A DNA stretch of 8,175 nucleotides from an uncultured Actinomycetes bacterium (lineage in GTDB: Bacteria > Actinomycetota > Acidimicrobiia > Acidimicrobiales > Microtrichaceae): positions 1-8,175 of the forward strand of contig CAIYXG010000085.1 of the NCBI GenBank assembly GCA_903930035.1. The letters run 5' to 3'. Every line of letters starts with the position of its first letter. Position 1 is the first letter of the stretch. Positions 1 through 6,307 of the stretch are shown one piece after another. A program made the position numbers and the translations under genes. The notes beneath the pieces were generated by a model, which made no database searches, was not told the DNA's origin, and saw only the letters and a program-made list of their open reading frames with translations.

Positions 1-2
1 CG

Positions 3-1115
3 GGCGGTCGTGCGGGCGGCCCGTCGCGCGGTGGTTCCGGCGGCCCGTCGCGAGGTACCGGCCCGTCACGCAGCAGCTCTAGCGGCCCGTCGCGAAGCAG
101 CGGCCCGTCCCGCGGAGGCTCGGGCGGCCCGTCGCGAGGTACCGGCCCGTCGCGAGGTGCCGGTCCGTCCCGCAGCGGCGCTGGCAGCAGGCCGGGAGGT
201 AGCGGACCCCGGCGGCGTGGTGACGACGAACCCCGTGGACGCAGGTCGGACGGTCCGCCGCGCGGCGGCAACGGACGCCCTGGGCCGTCGCGGTCCGGCG
301 CGCCTCGCCGCAGCCCGGTCCCCAAGGACACCCGGCCGGTCCCTGCACCGCCGCCGCGCCGGGACCGTCCGGCCAAGCCGGCGGAGGTCGCCGAGGCCAA
401 GGGCGAGGAACGCTGGATCGACGAGGGGCCGGCCGACGGCCGGAAGAAGAAGGGCACGACCGGTGGTACCAAGCGTCGGCGCACGCGGAACGTGGACGTC
501 GCCGTGCCGGAGCTGACGTCGCTCGTCGGTGCCCGCCGTGCCGCGACGCTCGAGCGCCGGCTGTCCGACGCTGCGACGGCCTTTGCCGCCGAGCGGTACC
601 CGGAGGCCCGCTCCATCCTGGGCCCCGTGGTCGCCGAGGTGCCCGACCTGCCCGAGGCGCGTGAGCTGTACGGGCTGACGCTCTACCGGCTGGGCCGCTG
701 GCGCGACGCGGCCAAGGAGCTCAACGCCTTCGTCGAGCTGAGCGGCGGCAGCACCGAGCAGCACCCCGTCCTGGCCGACTGCTACCGGGCGCTCGGCCGG
801 CACAAGGAGGTGGCGCGGCTGTGGCTGGAGCTCAAGGACGCGTCGCCGACGGGCGAGCTGGTCACCGAGGGCCGCATCGTCGCCGCCGGCTCGCTGGCGG
901 ACCAGGGCGAGCTGGCCGACGCCATCCTGCTGCTCGGCAAGGGCTTCTCCCTGCCCAAGCACGCCAAGGAGCACCAGCTGCGGCGGGCCTATGCCCTCGC
1001 CGACCTCTACGAGCGGGCGGGCGACCTGCCGCAGGCCCGCGAGCTGTTCACCCGTATCGTCCGGATCGAGGCCGACTACCTCGACGCCGCCGAGCGGGCG
1101 GCCGGGCTGGGCTGA
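3..1115 (+). CDS. TPR-repeat protein with basic Gly/Pro/Ser/Arg-rich N-terminal region (5'-partial)
   Basis: The frame is open from the first bases of the window to the TGA at 1113-1115, giving 370 visible residues with the true start upstream. A GTG at 492 could serve as a start, but the upstream frame is stop-free and reads as a sensible disordered protein, so I take the gene as 5'-truncated. Visible residues 1-163 are low-complexity: GPSR repeats (about 1-60), then Arg/Pro-rich sequence, a WIDEG motif, and a Lys/Arg cluster (KKK, KRRR) just before the folded part. From about residue 164 come helical pairs typical of TPR repeats, such as YPEARSIL, YGLTLYRLGRWRDAAKEL, CYRALGR and LADLYERAGDLPQARELF. 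TPR domains bind proteins; the basic tail suggests nucleic-acid or acidic-partner binding, which is inference. A TPR gene at this position resembles Rv1691 of M. tuberculosis. The precise function is unknown. Confidence 0.8.
   Translation, partial: GGRAGGPSRGGSGGPSRGTGPSRSSSSGPSRSSGPSRGGSGGPSRGTGPSRGAGPSRSGAGSRPGGSGPRRRGDDEPRGRRSDGPPRGGNGRPGPSRSGAPRRSPVPKDTRPVPAPPPRRDRPAKPAEVAEAKGEERWIDEGPADGRKKKGTTGGTKRRRTRNVDVAVPELTSLVGARRAATLERRLSDAATAFAAERYPEARSILGPVVAEVPDLPEARELYGLTLYRLGRWRDAAKELNAFVELSGGSTEQHPVLADCYRALGRHKEVARLWLELKDASPTGELVTEGRIVAAGSLADQGELADAILLLGKGFSLPKHAKEHQLRRAYALADLYERAGDLPQARELFTRIVRIEADYLDAAERAAGLG
15..173 (+). repeat. In-frame GPSR-coding tandem repeat
   Basis: Eight Pro-Ser-Arg triplets, each preceded by Gly, occur in about 53 codons, with PSR beginning at 21, 45, 63, 87, 105, 129, 147 and 165. 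The spacings are 24, 18, 24, 18, 24, 18 and 18 nt, so the larger unit is 42 nt (14 codons), made of an 8-codon and a 6-codon half. A 29-nt stretch at 39-67 recurs identically at 123-151, exactly 84 nt (two units) later, which suggests recent duplication. All spacings are multiples of three, so copy-number changes would keep the frame. It encodes a flexible, positively charged linker or tail. Confidence 0.85.
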
Positions 1116-1136
1116 CGCAGCCGGTCCCGGACGCGA

Positions 1137-1162
1137 CAGAGGGGCGCCGGAGCGCCCCTCTG
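1137..1162. terminator. GC-rich hairpin between convergent genes, likely bidirectional terminator
   Basis: A perfect 11-bp inverted repeat (1137-1147 with 1152-1162, arms starting CAGAGGGG and ending CCCCTCTG) encloses a CGGA tetraloop. It lies 21 nt after the TPR stop and 22 nt after the aldolase stop on the other strand, so it is well placed to end both transcripts. Neither side has a T-tract. This is common for actinobacterial terminators, but makes the call less certain than a canonical intrinsic terminator. Confidence 0.7.
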
Positions 1163-1184
1163 CGGTCGTCGTGCGGCGCGCCGC

Positions 1185-2072
1185 TCAGGTGCGGGACGCC
1201 TCGAAGATCGACCCGACCGACGCGTCGAGCGCCGCATCGAACTCGGCGTCGCTCTGCTGGGCCGAGAGGCCCTCGGTGAGCGCCCGGGAGAAGCTGGCGA
1301 TCATGCCGGCGTTGCGGGCGAGGCGGGCGTTGGCCTCCTCGCGGCTGTAGCCGCCGGAGAGTGCCACGACGCGCAGCACCTTCGGGTGCGCCACCAGCTC
1401 GGCGTAGAAGCCGTCCTCCTCGGGGAGGGTGAGCTTCAGCATGATCTGCTCGCCGTCCGGGATGCTGTCGAGCTCGGTCAGGATCGCGGCCTTGAGGAGG
1501 ACCTCGGCCTCGGCCTTGGACGGGCTGTTGATGTCGACCTCGGGCTCGATGATCGGGACCAGGCCGTTGCCCAGGATCTGGCGGCCGAAGGCGAACTGCT
1601 GGGCCACGTTGGCCGAGATGCCGGCGGGGTTGGCGACCTTGATGACGGACCGCATCTTCGTCCCGAACACGCCCTTGGCGACGGCCCGCTGGCAGAGGGC
1701 GTCGAGGTCCGGCATGGGCTTCATGAGCTGGGTGCCGTCCACCTCGTCCTCGAGGCCCTTGTCGACCTTGAGGAAGGGGACCACCTGCTTCTCGGTCCAG
1801 AGGTACTCGGCGGTGCCCTTGCCCTCGACCTCACGGTCCATCGTCATCTCGAAGAGGATGGCGCCGAGCACCCGGTCCCCGTTGAACGAGGCGCTGGTGA
1901 TGATCCGGCTGCGCATCTGGTGGATGAGGTCGAACATCGCCTCGTCGCCCGAGTACGCGTCCTCCTCGACGCCGTACAGCTTCAGCGCCTTTGGCGTGCT
2001 CCCGCCGCTCTGGTCGAGCGCGGCGATGAAGCCCTCATCGTTCGCGACTTTGTTCAGCATCTGCTCGTCCAC
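1185..2072 (-). CDS. fda: Fructose-bisphosphate aldolase, class I (single-domain bacterial type)
   Basis: This cytoplasmic glycolysis/gluconeogenesis enzyme cleaves fructose 1,6-bisphosphate to dihydroxyacetone phosphate and glyceraldehyde 3-phosphate through a lysine Schiff base, without metal. The 295-residue product matches the usual ~296-residue bacterial class I family (Staphylococcus carnosus Fda type). Family landmarks are GFIAALDQSGGSTPKAL (14-30), MRSVIKVANPAGIS (140-153), IIEPEVDI (174-181) and MLKLTLPEED (211-220). Lys213 is the expected Schiff-base residue and Glu176 the proton acceptor, by correspondence with that family. I chose the GTG at 2072 because AAGGAG sits 5 nt upstream; the ATG at 2060 would be 17 nt away and would trim the N-terminus. 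The gene is convergent with the TPR gene and divergent from the HAD gene, interrupting an otherwise conserved order. The same frame stays open for kilobases upstream, but that extension is antisense to real genes. Confidence 0.95.
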   Translation of the reverse strand: MDEQMLNKVANDEGFIAALDQSGGSTPKALKLYGVEEDAYSGDEAMFDLIHQMRSRIITSASFNGDRVLGAILFEMTMDREVEGKGTAEYLWTEKQVVPFLKVDKGLEDEVDGTQLMKPMPDLDALCQRAVAKGVFGTKMRSVIKVANPAGISANVAQQFAFGRQILGNGLVPIIEPEVDINSPSKAEAEVLLKAAILTELDSIPDGEQIMLKLTLPEEDGFYAELVAHPKVLRVVALSGGYSREEANARLARNAGMIASFSRALTEGLSAQQSDAEFDAALDASVGSIFEASRT

Positions 2073-2131
2073 CGTTGCTCCTTGCGACGTCGTCGGCGCG
2101 GCGCGGTCCGCCGGGCCCTGTTGGCGGCGCC

Positions 2132-2137
2132 AGAGTA
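2132..2137 (-). promoter_or_regulatory. Possible -10 element of the aldolase promoter
   Basis: Reading the minus strand, TACTCT fits the actinobacterial TANNNT -10 consensus and would start transcription roughly 50-55 nt before the GTG at 2072. No convincing -35 hexamer lies 16-18 nt upstream (the sequence there is GTGGTT-like). The 2073-2195 region must also hold the promoter for the rightward HAD operon, for which I find no clear hexamers. Low confidence. Confidence 0.3.
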
Positions 2138-2195
2138 GCCGTGACCGGTGCGGAAACCACCCAGCGCCGGGGCCGCCGTGTGCAAGGGTGGCGGC

Positions 2196-2981
2196 ATGGC
2201 TACCTGGGTCCTGGACCTCGACGGCGTCGTGTGGCGCGGCGACGAGCTGGTCCCCGGGGCCGACGTCGCGGTCTCGACGCTGCTGGAGGCCGGGCACCAG
2301 CTCGTGGCCTGCACCAACTGGGCCCAGTCGCCGGCCGCCAAGCGTGCCGCGCTGGACCGGCTCGGGGTGCCGTCCTTCCCGGTCCTCACCTCCGCAGAGG
2401 CCGCCGCAGCGGCCTGCCGTCCCGACGAGCAGGTGCTCGTCCTGGGCGACGCCACGCTGGTCGAGGTGCTCCGGGACGCCGGCCTCCTGGTCCGCAGCGT
2501 CGCCGACCTGCCCGACGGCGTGCCGGTCGAGGACGTCGACGTGGTCGTGGTCGGGGCGTGCAGCGTCTGGGACCGCTCCCGCGTCGGGACCGTGGCCGAC
2601 GCCGTCCGGGCCGGCGCCAGGTTCGTCGCGACCAACGACGACGCCACGTTCCCGACGTCGGGGCCCGCCGGCCCGCGCCTCCTGCCCGGCAACGGCGCCC
2701 TCGTGGCGGCCGTGTCGGTCGCGGCGGGCGTCGCTCCGGAGGTCGTCGGCAAGCCGTCGGCGGCGATGGCGACGCTGGTCGTGGCGCGCCACGGCCCGGT
2801 CGACGTGGTGGTGGGCGACCGCCCCGACACCGACGGCGGCCTCGCCCGAGAGCTGGGCGCCGCCTTCGGCCTGGTGCTGAGCGGGATCACCCGGCCGGCC
2901 GACCTTCCGGTCGACCCGGCACCCACCTGGGTCGCCGACGACCTGGCCGCACTGGTCGCGACGGCCCTGTCGGTAGCCTGA
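2196..2981 (+). CDS. HAD-IIA family sugar/glycerol phosphatase
   Basis: A haloacid dehalogenase-superfamily phosphatase of the NagD/4-nitrophenylphosphatase type (subfamily IIA), 261 residues. Motif I is VLDLDGVVWRG with nucleophile Asp7 and acid/base Asp9. Motif II is VACTNW with Thr40, motif III is VVGKPS with Lys186, and motif IV is GDRPDTD with Asp208 and Asp213. The C2 cap carries the family-typical VATNDDATFP (144-153) and LPGNGALVAAV (163-173). The Mg-dependent chemistry removes phosphate from small metabolites. Its positional counterpart in M. tuberculosis, Rv1692, is described as a glycerol-3-phosphate phosphatase; assigning that substrate here is inference from synteny. The ATG at 2196 is preferred over the in-frame GTG at 2148 because AAGGG lies 7 nt upstream and motif I falls at the usual distance from the N-terminus. 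It is the first gene of the rightward cluster, ending 4 nt before tlyA. Confidence 0.9.
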   Translation: MATWVLDLDGVVWRGDELVPGADVAVSTLLEAGHQLVACTNWAQSPAAKRAALDRLGVPSFPVLTSAEAAAAACRPDEQVLVLGDATLVEVLRDAGLLVRSVADLPDGVPVEDVDVVVVGACSVWDRSRVGTVADAVRAGARFVATNDDATFPTSGPAGPRLLPGNGALVAAVSVAAGVAPEVVGKPSAAMATLVVARHGPVDVVVGDRPDTDGGLARELGAAFGLVLSGITRPADLPVDPAPTWVADDLAALVATALSVA

Positions 2982-2985
2982 GCCC

Positions 2986-3801
2986 GTGCGCCGGCGTCTG
3001 GACGCGGAGATGGTCCGTCGGGGCCTGGTCGAGAGCCGGACGCTCGCGCGCCAGCTGGTCGAGGACGGCAAGGTGCTCGTGGGCGGCGCGGTGGCCCTCA
3101 AGCCGGCCCGGCTCGTCGACGCCGGCGAGCCCGTGGTGGTGGCGGGGGAGCGGCCCCGGTTCGTCGGCCGCGGCGGTGAGAAGCTGGCCGGGGCGCTCGA
3201 GGTGTTCCGCCTGGACCCCACCGGGCTCGTGGTGCTCGACGCCGGCGCGTCGACCGGCGGCTTCACCGACTGCCTGCTCCAGGCAGGGGCCGCAGAGGTC
3301 ACGGCGCTCGACGTCGGCCACGGCCAGCTGCACGAGTCGCTCCGCCACCACCCGCAGGTGCGGGTCCTGGAGCGCACCAATCTGCGCCACACCGGGCCCC
3401 ACGAGCTGGGCGAGTTCGACGCGGTCGTGGCCGACCTGTCGTTCATCTCGCTCCGCACGGTCATGGCGCAGCTGGTCGGCTGCTGCCGGTCCGGCGGGTT
3501 CCTGGTGCTGCTGGTGAAGCCCCAGTTCGAAGTGGGCCGGGAGGACGCCTCCAAGGGTCGTGGCGTGGTCACCGACCCCGGCCTCTGGAGGGCGGTCCTG
3601 GGCCAGGTGGCCGACGCCGCGGTCGCCGAGGGTGCGGCGGTCGTGGGGTGCGCGCCGTCGCCCCTGACCGGGGGCGACGGGAACGTCGAGTTCCTGCTCC
3701 ACCTCCGTCGTGGCGCCCCGGCGCCCGGCGTCGACGACCTGCTCGACCGGGCCGTCGATGACGCGACCGCCACCCACCAGCCCGCGGGAGCCCACCCATG
3801 A
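2986..3801 (+). CDS. tlyA: TlyA family 16S/23S rRNA (cytidine-2'-O)-methyltransferase
   Basis: A SAM-dependent 2'-O-methyltransferase acting on cytidines of 16S and 23S rRNA. In mycobacteria this modification is needed for capreomycin/viomycin susceptibility. The 271-residue protein starts with an S4 RNA-binding domain (about 1-55; RLDAEMVRRGL, ARQLVEDGKVLVGG), followed by an FtsJ/RrmJ-like Rossmann domain. The SAM-binding loop is VLDAGASTGGFTD (83-95). The K-D-K-E tetrad is complete: Lys66 (GRGGEK), Asp150 (VADLSF), Lys178 (LVKPQFE) and Glu235 (GNVEF). The start is GTG at 2986, only 4 nt after the HAD stop, without a clear Shine-Dalgarno, so translation is probably coupled to the upstream gene. 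Its stop overlaps the nadK start as ATGA. The C-terminal tail (242-271) is of normal length for the family. Confidence 0.95.
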   Translation: MRRRLDAEMVRRGLVESRTLARQLVEDGKVLVGGAVALKPARLVDAGEPVVVAGERPRFVGRGGEKLAGALEVFRLDPTGLVVLDAGASTGGFTDCLLQAGAAEVTALDVGHGQLHESLRHHPQVRVLERTNLRHTGPHELGEFDAVVADLSFISLRTVMAQLVGCCRSGGFLVLLVKPQFEVGREDASKGRGVVTDPGLWRAVLGQVADAAVAEGAAVVGCAPSPLTGGDGNVEFLLHLRRGAPAPGVDDLLDRAVDDATATHQPAGAHP

Positions 3802-4646
3802 GCTGCTTCGTCTTCGTCCTGCACCAGGAGCGGGGGGCGGCGCTGGCCGAGGACGTGCTCGACTGGCTCGCCGACCGGGGCCACGAGACCCGCCTCCTTC
3901 CCGACGACGCCGCCCTGGTCGGCCGGCCCGACCTGGCGGTCGACGCCGACGGGCTGGCGGTCGGCGCCGACGTGGTCATGAGCCTGGGCGGGGACGGCAC
4001 CATGCTGCGCGCCGTCGAGCTGGCCGCCGACGAGGACGTCCCCGTCCTGGGCGTGAACCTGGGCCAGCTCGGCTACCTGACCGAGGTCGAGCCGTCGGGC
4101 ATGCGGATGGCGGTGAAGCGCTTCCTGTCGGGCTCCTACTCGATCGAGGAGCGCATGCGGCTCGCCGTCGAGGTCTGCCGCGCGGGCGCCGAGCCGGCGC
4201 ACCTGCGCGCCCTCAACGAGGCCGTCGTCGAGAAGTCGGCGCCCGGCCACACGGTGCGCCTCGAGGTCGAGCTGGACGGACGTCCGTTCACGTCGTACGT
4301 CGCCGACGGGCTCGTGCTCGCCACGCCCACCGGGTCGACGGCCTACTCGTTCTCGGTCCGTGGGCCCATCGTGGACCCCGAGCACCGTGCCGTGCTCCTG
4401 GCCCCGGTGGCCCCGCACATGCTCTTCGACCGCACGCTGGTGCTCCGGCCGGACTGCGAGGTCCGCGTCACGGTGGCCGGCGGCCGCACCGCAGGGCTGT
4501 CGGTCGACGGCCGGGGGAGCGACCCGCTGCAGCCGGGGGACCAGGTCGTGTGCACCGGCGGGAGCCGGCCCGCCCGCCTGGTGACGTTCGGCGCCAACGA
4601 CTTCCACTCGGTGCTGCGCCAGAAGTTCGGCCTCTCGGAACGCTGA
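3798..4646 (+). CDS. nadK: NAD kinase (ATP/polyphosphate-dependent)
   Basis: Phosphorylates NAD to NADP in the cytoplasm, setting the NADPH pool; also called ppnK. The 282-residue product has the full family signature: LGGDGTML (63-70) with catalytic Asp66, VNLGQLGYLTE (86-96), the LNEAVVEK motif (139-146) with Asn140-Glu141, the glycine-rich DGLVLATPTGSTAYSFS stretch (170-186), and LSVDGR (234-239). The C-terminal NDFHSVLRQKFGL matches the usual family ending. The ATG overlaps the tlyA stop by 4 nt and is preceded by GGGAG 7 nt upstream. Actinobacteria commonly keep tlyA-nadK-recN together. I see nothing unusual in this gene. Confidence 0.97.
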   Translation: MSCFVFVLHQERGAALAEDVLDWLADRGHETRLLPDDAALVGRPDLAVDADGLAVGADVVMSLGGDGTMLRAVELAADEDVPVLGVNLGQLGYLTEVEPSGMRMAVKRFLSGSYSIEERMRLAVEVCRAGAEPAHLRALNEAVVEKSAPGHTVRLEVELDGRPFTSYVADGLVLATPTGSTAYSFSVRGPIVDPEHRAVLLAPVAPHMLFDRTLVLRPDCEVRVTVAGGRTAGLSVDGRGSDPLQPGDQVVCTGGSRPARLVTFGANDFHSVLRQKFGLSER

Positions 4647-4659
4647 CCTGCCGCGTCGG

Positions 4660-4682
4660 GTGTGGGTGCCGTCCTCTACGCT
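4660..4682 (+). promoter_or_regulatory. Candidate RecA-independent DNA-damage (PafBC / RecA-NDp type) promoter of recN
   Basis: The known actinobacterial motif is TTGTCRGTG, 8 nt, then TANNNT. Here 4660-4668 reads GTGTGGGTG (7 of 9 positions match), followed by exactly 8 nt and then TACGCT at 4677-4682. The A of the recN ATG (4691) is 9 nt downstream of the -10, which is where transcription would start, implying a leaderless mRNA. No Shine-Dalgarno precedes that ATG, in keeping with this. The local G-richness makes a chance match possible. Confidence 0.45.
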
Positions 4683-4690
4683 CGTCGCAG

Positions 4691-6292
4691 ATGTTGGTGG
4701 AGCTTGCGGTCCGGAACCTGGGGGTGATCCCTGACGCCCGTATTCCGTTCGCCGAGGGGCTCGTGGCCCTGACGGGGGAGACGGGTGCCGGCAAGACCAT
4801 GATCGTCGAGGCGCTCGACCTGCTGGCGGGCGGCCGGGCGGACCCGGCCAGGGTGCGCCCCGGGGCGGACGAGGCCGTGGTCGAGGCGCTGCTGGACCTC
4901 GACGGCGAGGAGTTCGCGGTGCGCCGGGTGGTCCCTGCGTCGGGCCGGTCCCGGGCCTACGTGAACGGCGAGCTGAGCACGGCGGCCACGCTCGCCGACC
5001 TGCTGGGCCGGGCCGTCGAGGTCCATGGGCAGCACGGCCAGCAGGCCCTGCTGTCGGCGCGCCACCAGCGAGCGGCGCTCGACCGGTTCGGCGGGGTCGA
5101 CACGGCCGCGCTGCGGACTGCCCGCGAGCGGGTCGCCGAGCTCGCCGACCGGCTCGACCACCTGACGGGTGACGGTCCCTCGCTCGCCCGTGAGGCCGAC
5201 TACCTGCGGTACCAGGTCGAGGAGATCGAGCAGCTGGCCCCCGAGGCCGACGAGGAGGAGCGGCTCGAGGCCGAGGAGGACCTGCTCGCCGGCGCGGTCG
5301 GCCACCGGGACGCGGCGGCGTCGGCCCTGGCGCTCCTGGCCGACGACGGTGCGGCGGCCGAGCTGCTGGCCCGGGCCTCGGGGGCGCTCCGCGACCGCGA
5401 GCCCTTCCGGGCGGTGTCGGAGCGGCTGGCGGCCCTGGACGTGGAGCTGGCGGACCTGGTGGCCGAGCTGAGAGGACTGGCCGACGCGATCGAGCCTGAC
5501 GACGAGCGTCTGGCCGCCGTGCGGGCCCGCCGCCACGCGCTGGTCCAGCTGCGCAGGAAGTACGGCGAGCACCTGTCGGAGGTACTGGTCTTCCTGGACA
5601 CCGCCCGCGCCCGGCTCGAGGAGCTGTCGTCGGTCGACGCGTCGGCGGAGGCGGTCCGGGCACAGCTCGACGCGGCCCGCACGGAGCTGGCGTCGGTGGC
5701 GGCGGAGGTCGGCGCGGCGCGCCGTGCGGCGGCGCCCGGCCTGGCTGCCGCCGTGCGGAGCCACCTGGCGTCGCTCGCGCTGCCCGACGCCCAGGTCGAG
5801 GTGGCGGTCGAGGACGGCGAGCTGCCCGGCGCCGGGGACCGCGTCGAGTTCCTGCTCGCCGCGAACCCGGGCGCCCCGCTCGCAGGTCTCGCCAAGGTGG
5901 CCTCCGGCGGCGAGCTGAGCCGGGTGATGCTCGCGCTGCGGCTCGTGCTGTCCGGCGGGCCCTCCACGATGGTGTTCGACGAGGTCGACGCCGGCATCGG
6001 GGGCACGACCGCGAACGCCGTCGGTGCTGCGCTGGCCGGGCTGGCGGCCGACCGCCAGGTGGTCGTGGTGACCCACCTGGCGCAGGTGGCGGCCTTCGCC
6101 GACCAGCAGGTGCAGGTGGCGAAGCACCACGACGGCACGACCACCTCGACGACGGTGACCACGCTCGACGACGACGCCCGGGTGGTCGAGATCTCCCGGA
6201 TGCTCTCGGGCTCGCCCGACAGCGCGGTCGCGCACGAGCACGCCGTCGAGCTCCTGGCCGCGTCCCGCGGCCGGCAGGGTCGGGTGCGCTGA
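4691..6292 (+). CDS. recN: DNA repair protein RecN (SMC-like ATPase)
   Basis: A cytoplasmic SMC-family ATPase that acts early in double-strand break repair and supports RecA-mediated recombination. The 533-residue product has Walker A GETGAGKT (29-36), the RecN-typical VHGQHGQQALL (111-121), the ABC signature SGGELSRVMLALRL (405-418), Walker B TMVFDEVDAGIGG (426-438) with Asp430 and Glu431, and the switch histidine in VVTHLAQVAAF (459-469). Between the heads lie two Ala/Glu/Arg/Leu-rich coiled-coil segments (about 138-215 and 240-350), shorter than those of SMC, as expected. The ATG at 4691 gives the standard MLVELAVRNLGVI start. The frame runs open further upstream inside nadK, but that extension is an antiphase shadow. 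There is no Shine-Dalgarno; a candidate promoter lies directly upstream. steA follows after 15 nt. Confidence 0.97.
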   Translation: MLVELAVRNLGVIPDARIPFAEGLVALTGETGAGKTMIVEALDLLAGGRADPARVRPGADEAVVEALLDLDGEEFAVRRVVPASGRSRAYVNGELSTAATLADLLGRAVEVHGQHGQQALLSARHQRAALDRFGGVDTAALRTARERVAELADRLDHLTGDGPSLAREADYLRYQVEEIEQLAPEADEEERLEAEEDLLAGAVGHRDAAASALALLADDGAAAELLARASGALRDREPFRAVSERLAALDVELADLVAELRGLADAIEPDDERLAAVRARRHALVQLRRKYGEHLSEVLVFLDTARARLEELSSVDASAEAVRAQLDAARTELASVAAEVGAARRAAAPGLAAAVRSHLASLALPDAQVEVAVEDGELPGAGDRVEFLLAANPGAPLAGLAKVASGGELSRVMLALRLVLSGGPSTMVFDEVDAGIGGTTANAVGAALAGLAADRQVVVVTHLAQVAAFADQQVQVAKHHDGTTTSTTVTTLDDDARVVEISRMLSGSPDSAVAHEHAVELLAASRGRQGRVR

Positions 6293-6307
6293 CGTGGCGG
6301 ACGTGGC

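Noticed and set aside
15..173. Short regular repeats near the window start considered as a CRISPR array.
   Set aside because: Spacings are 18 and 24 nt, all multiples of three, and the repeats translate to a consistent GPSR peptide repeat within an open reading frame. There are no unique spacers.
4635..4650. Possible LexA (SOS) box before recN, suggested by GAAC at 4638-4641.
   Set aside because: The second half-site GTTC is missing at the required 4-nt spacing, so there is no palindrome.
3710..4690. Upstream extension of the recN frame giving an 860-residue protein.
   Set aside because: The added part lies out of frame over nadK and reads as Arg/Gly/Pro noise. RecN homologues start at the MLVEL-type sequence encoded at 4691.
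2073..5663. A very long minus-strand open frame continuing upstream of the aldolase, about 1,200 codons antisense to HAD, tlyA, nadK and recN.
   Set aside because: It is a by-product of extreme G/C at third positions. Its translation is Arg/Pro/Gly/Ala-rich with no domain, while the opposite strand carries complete, well-known genes with intact catalytic motifs.
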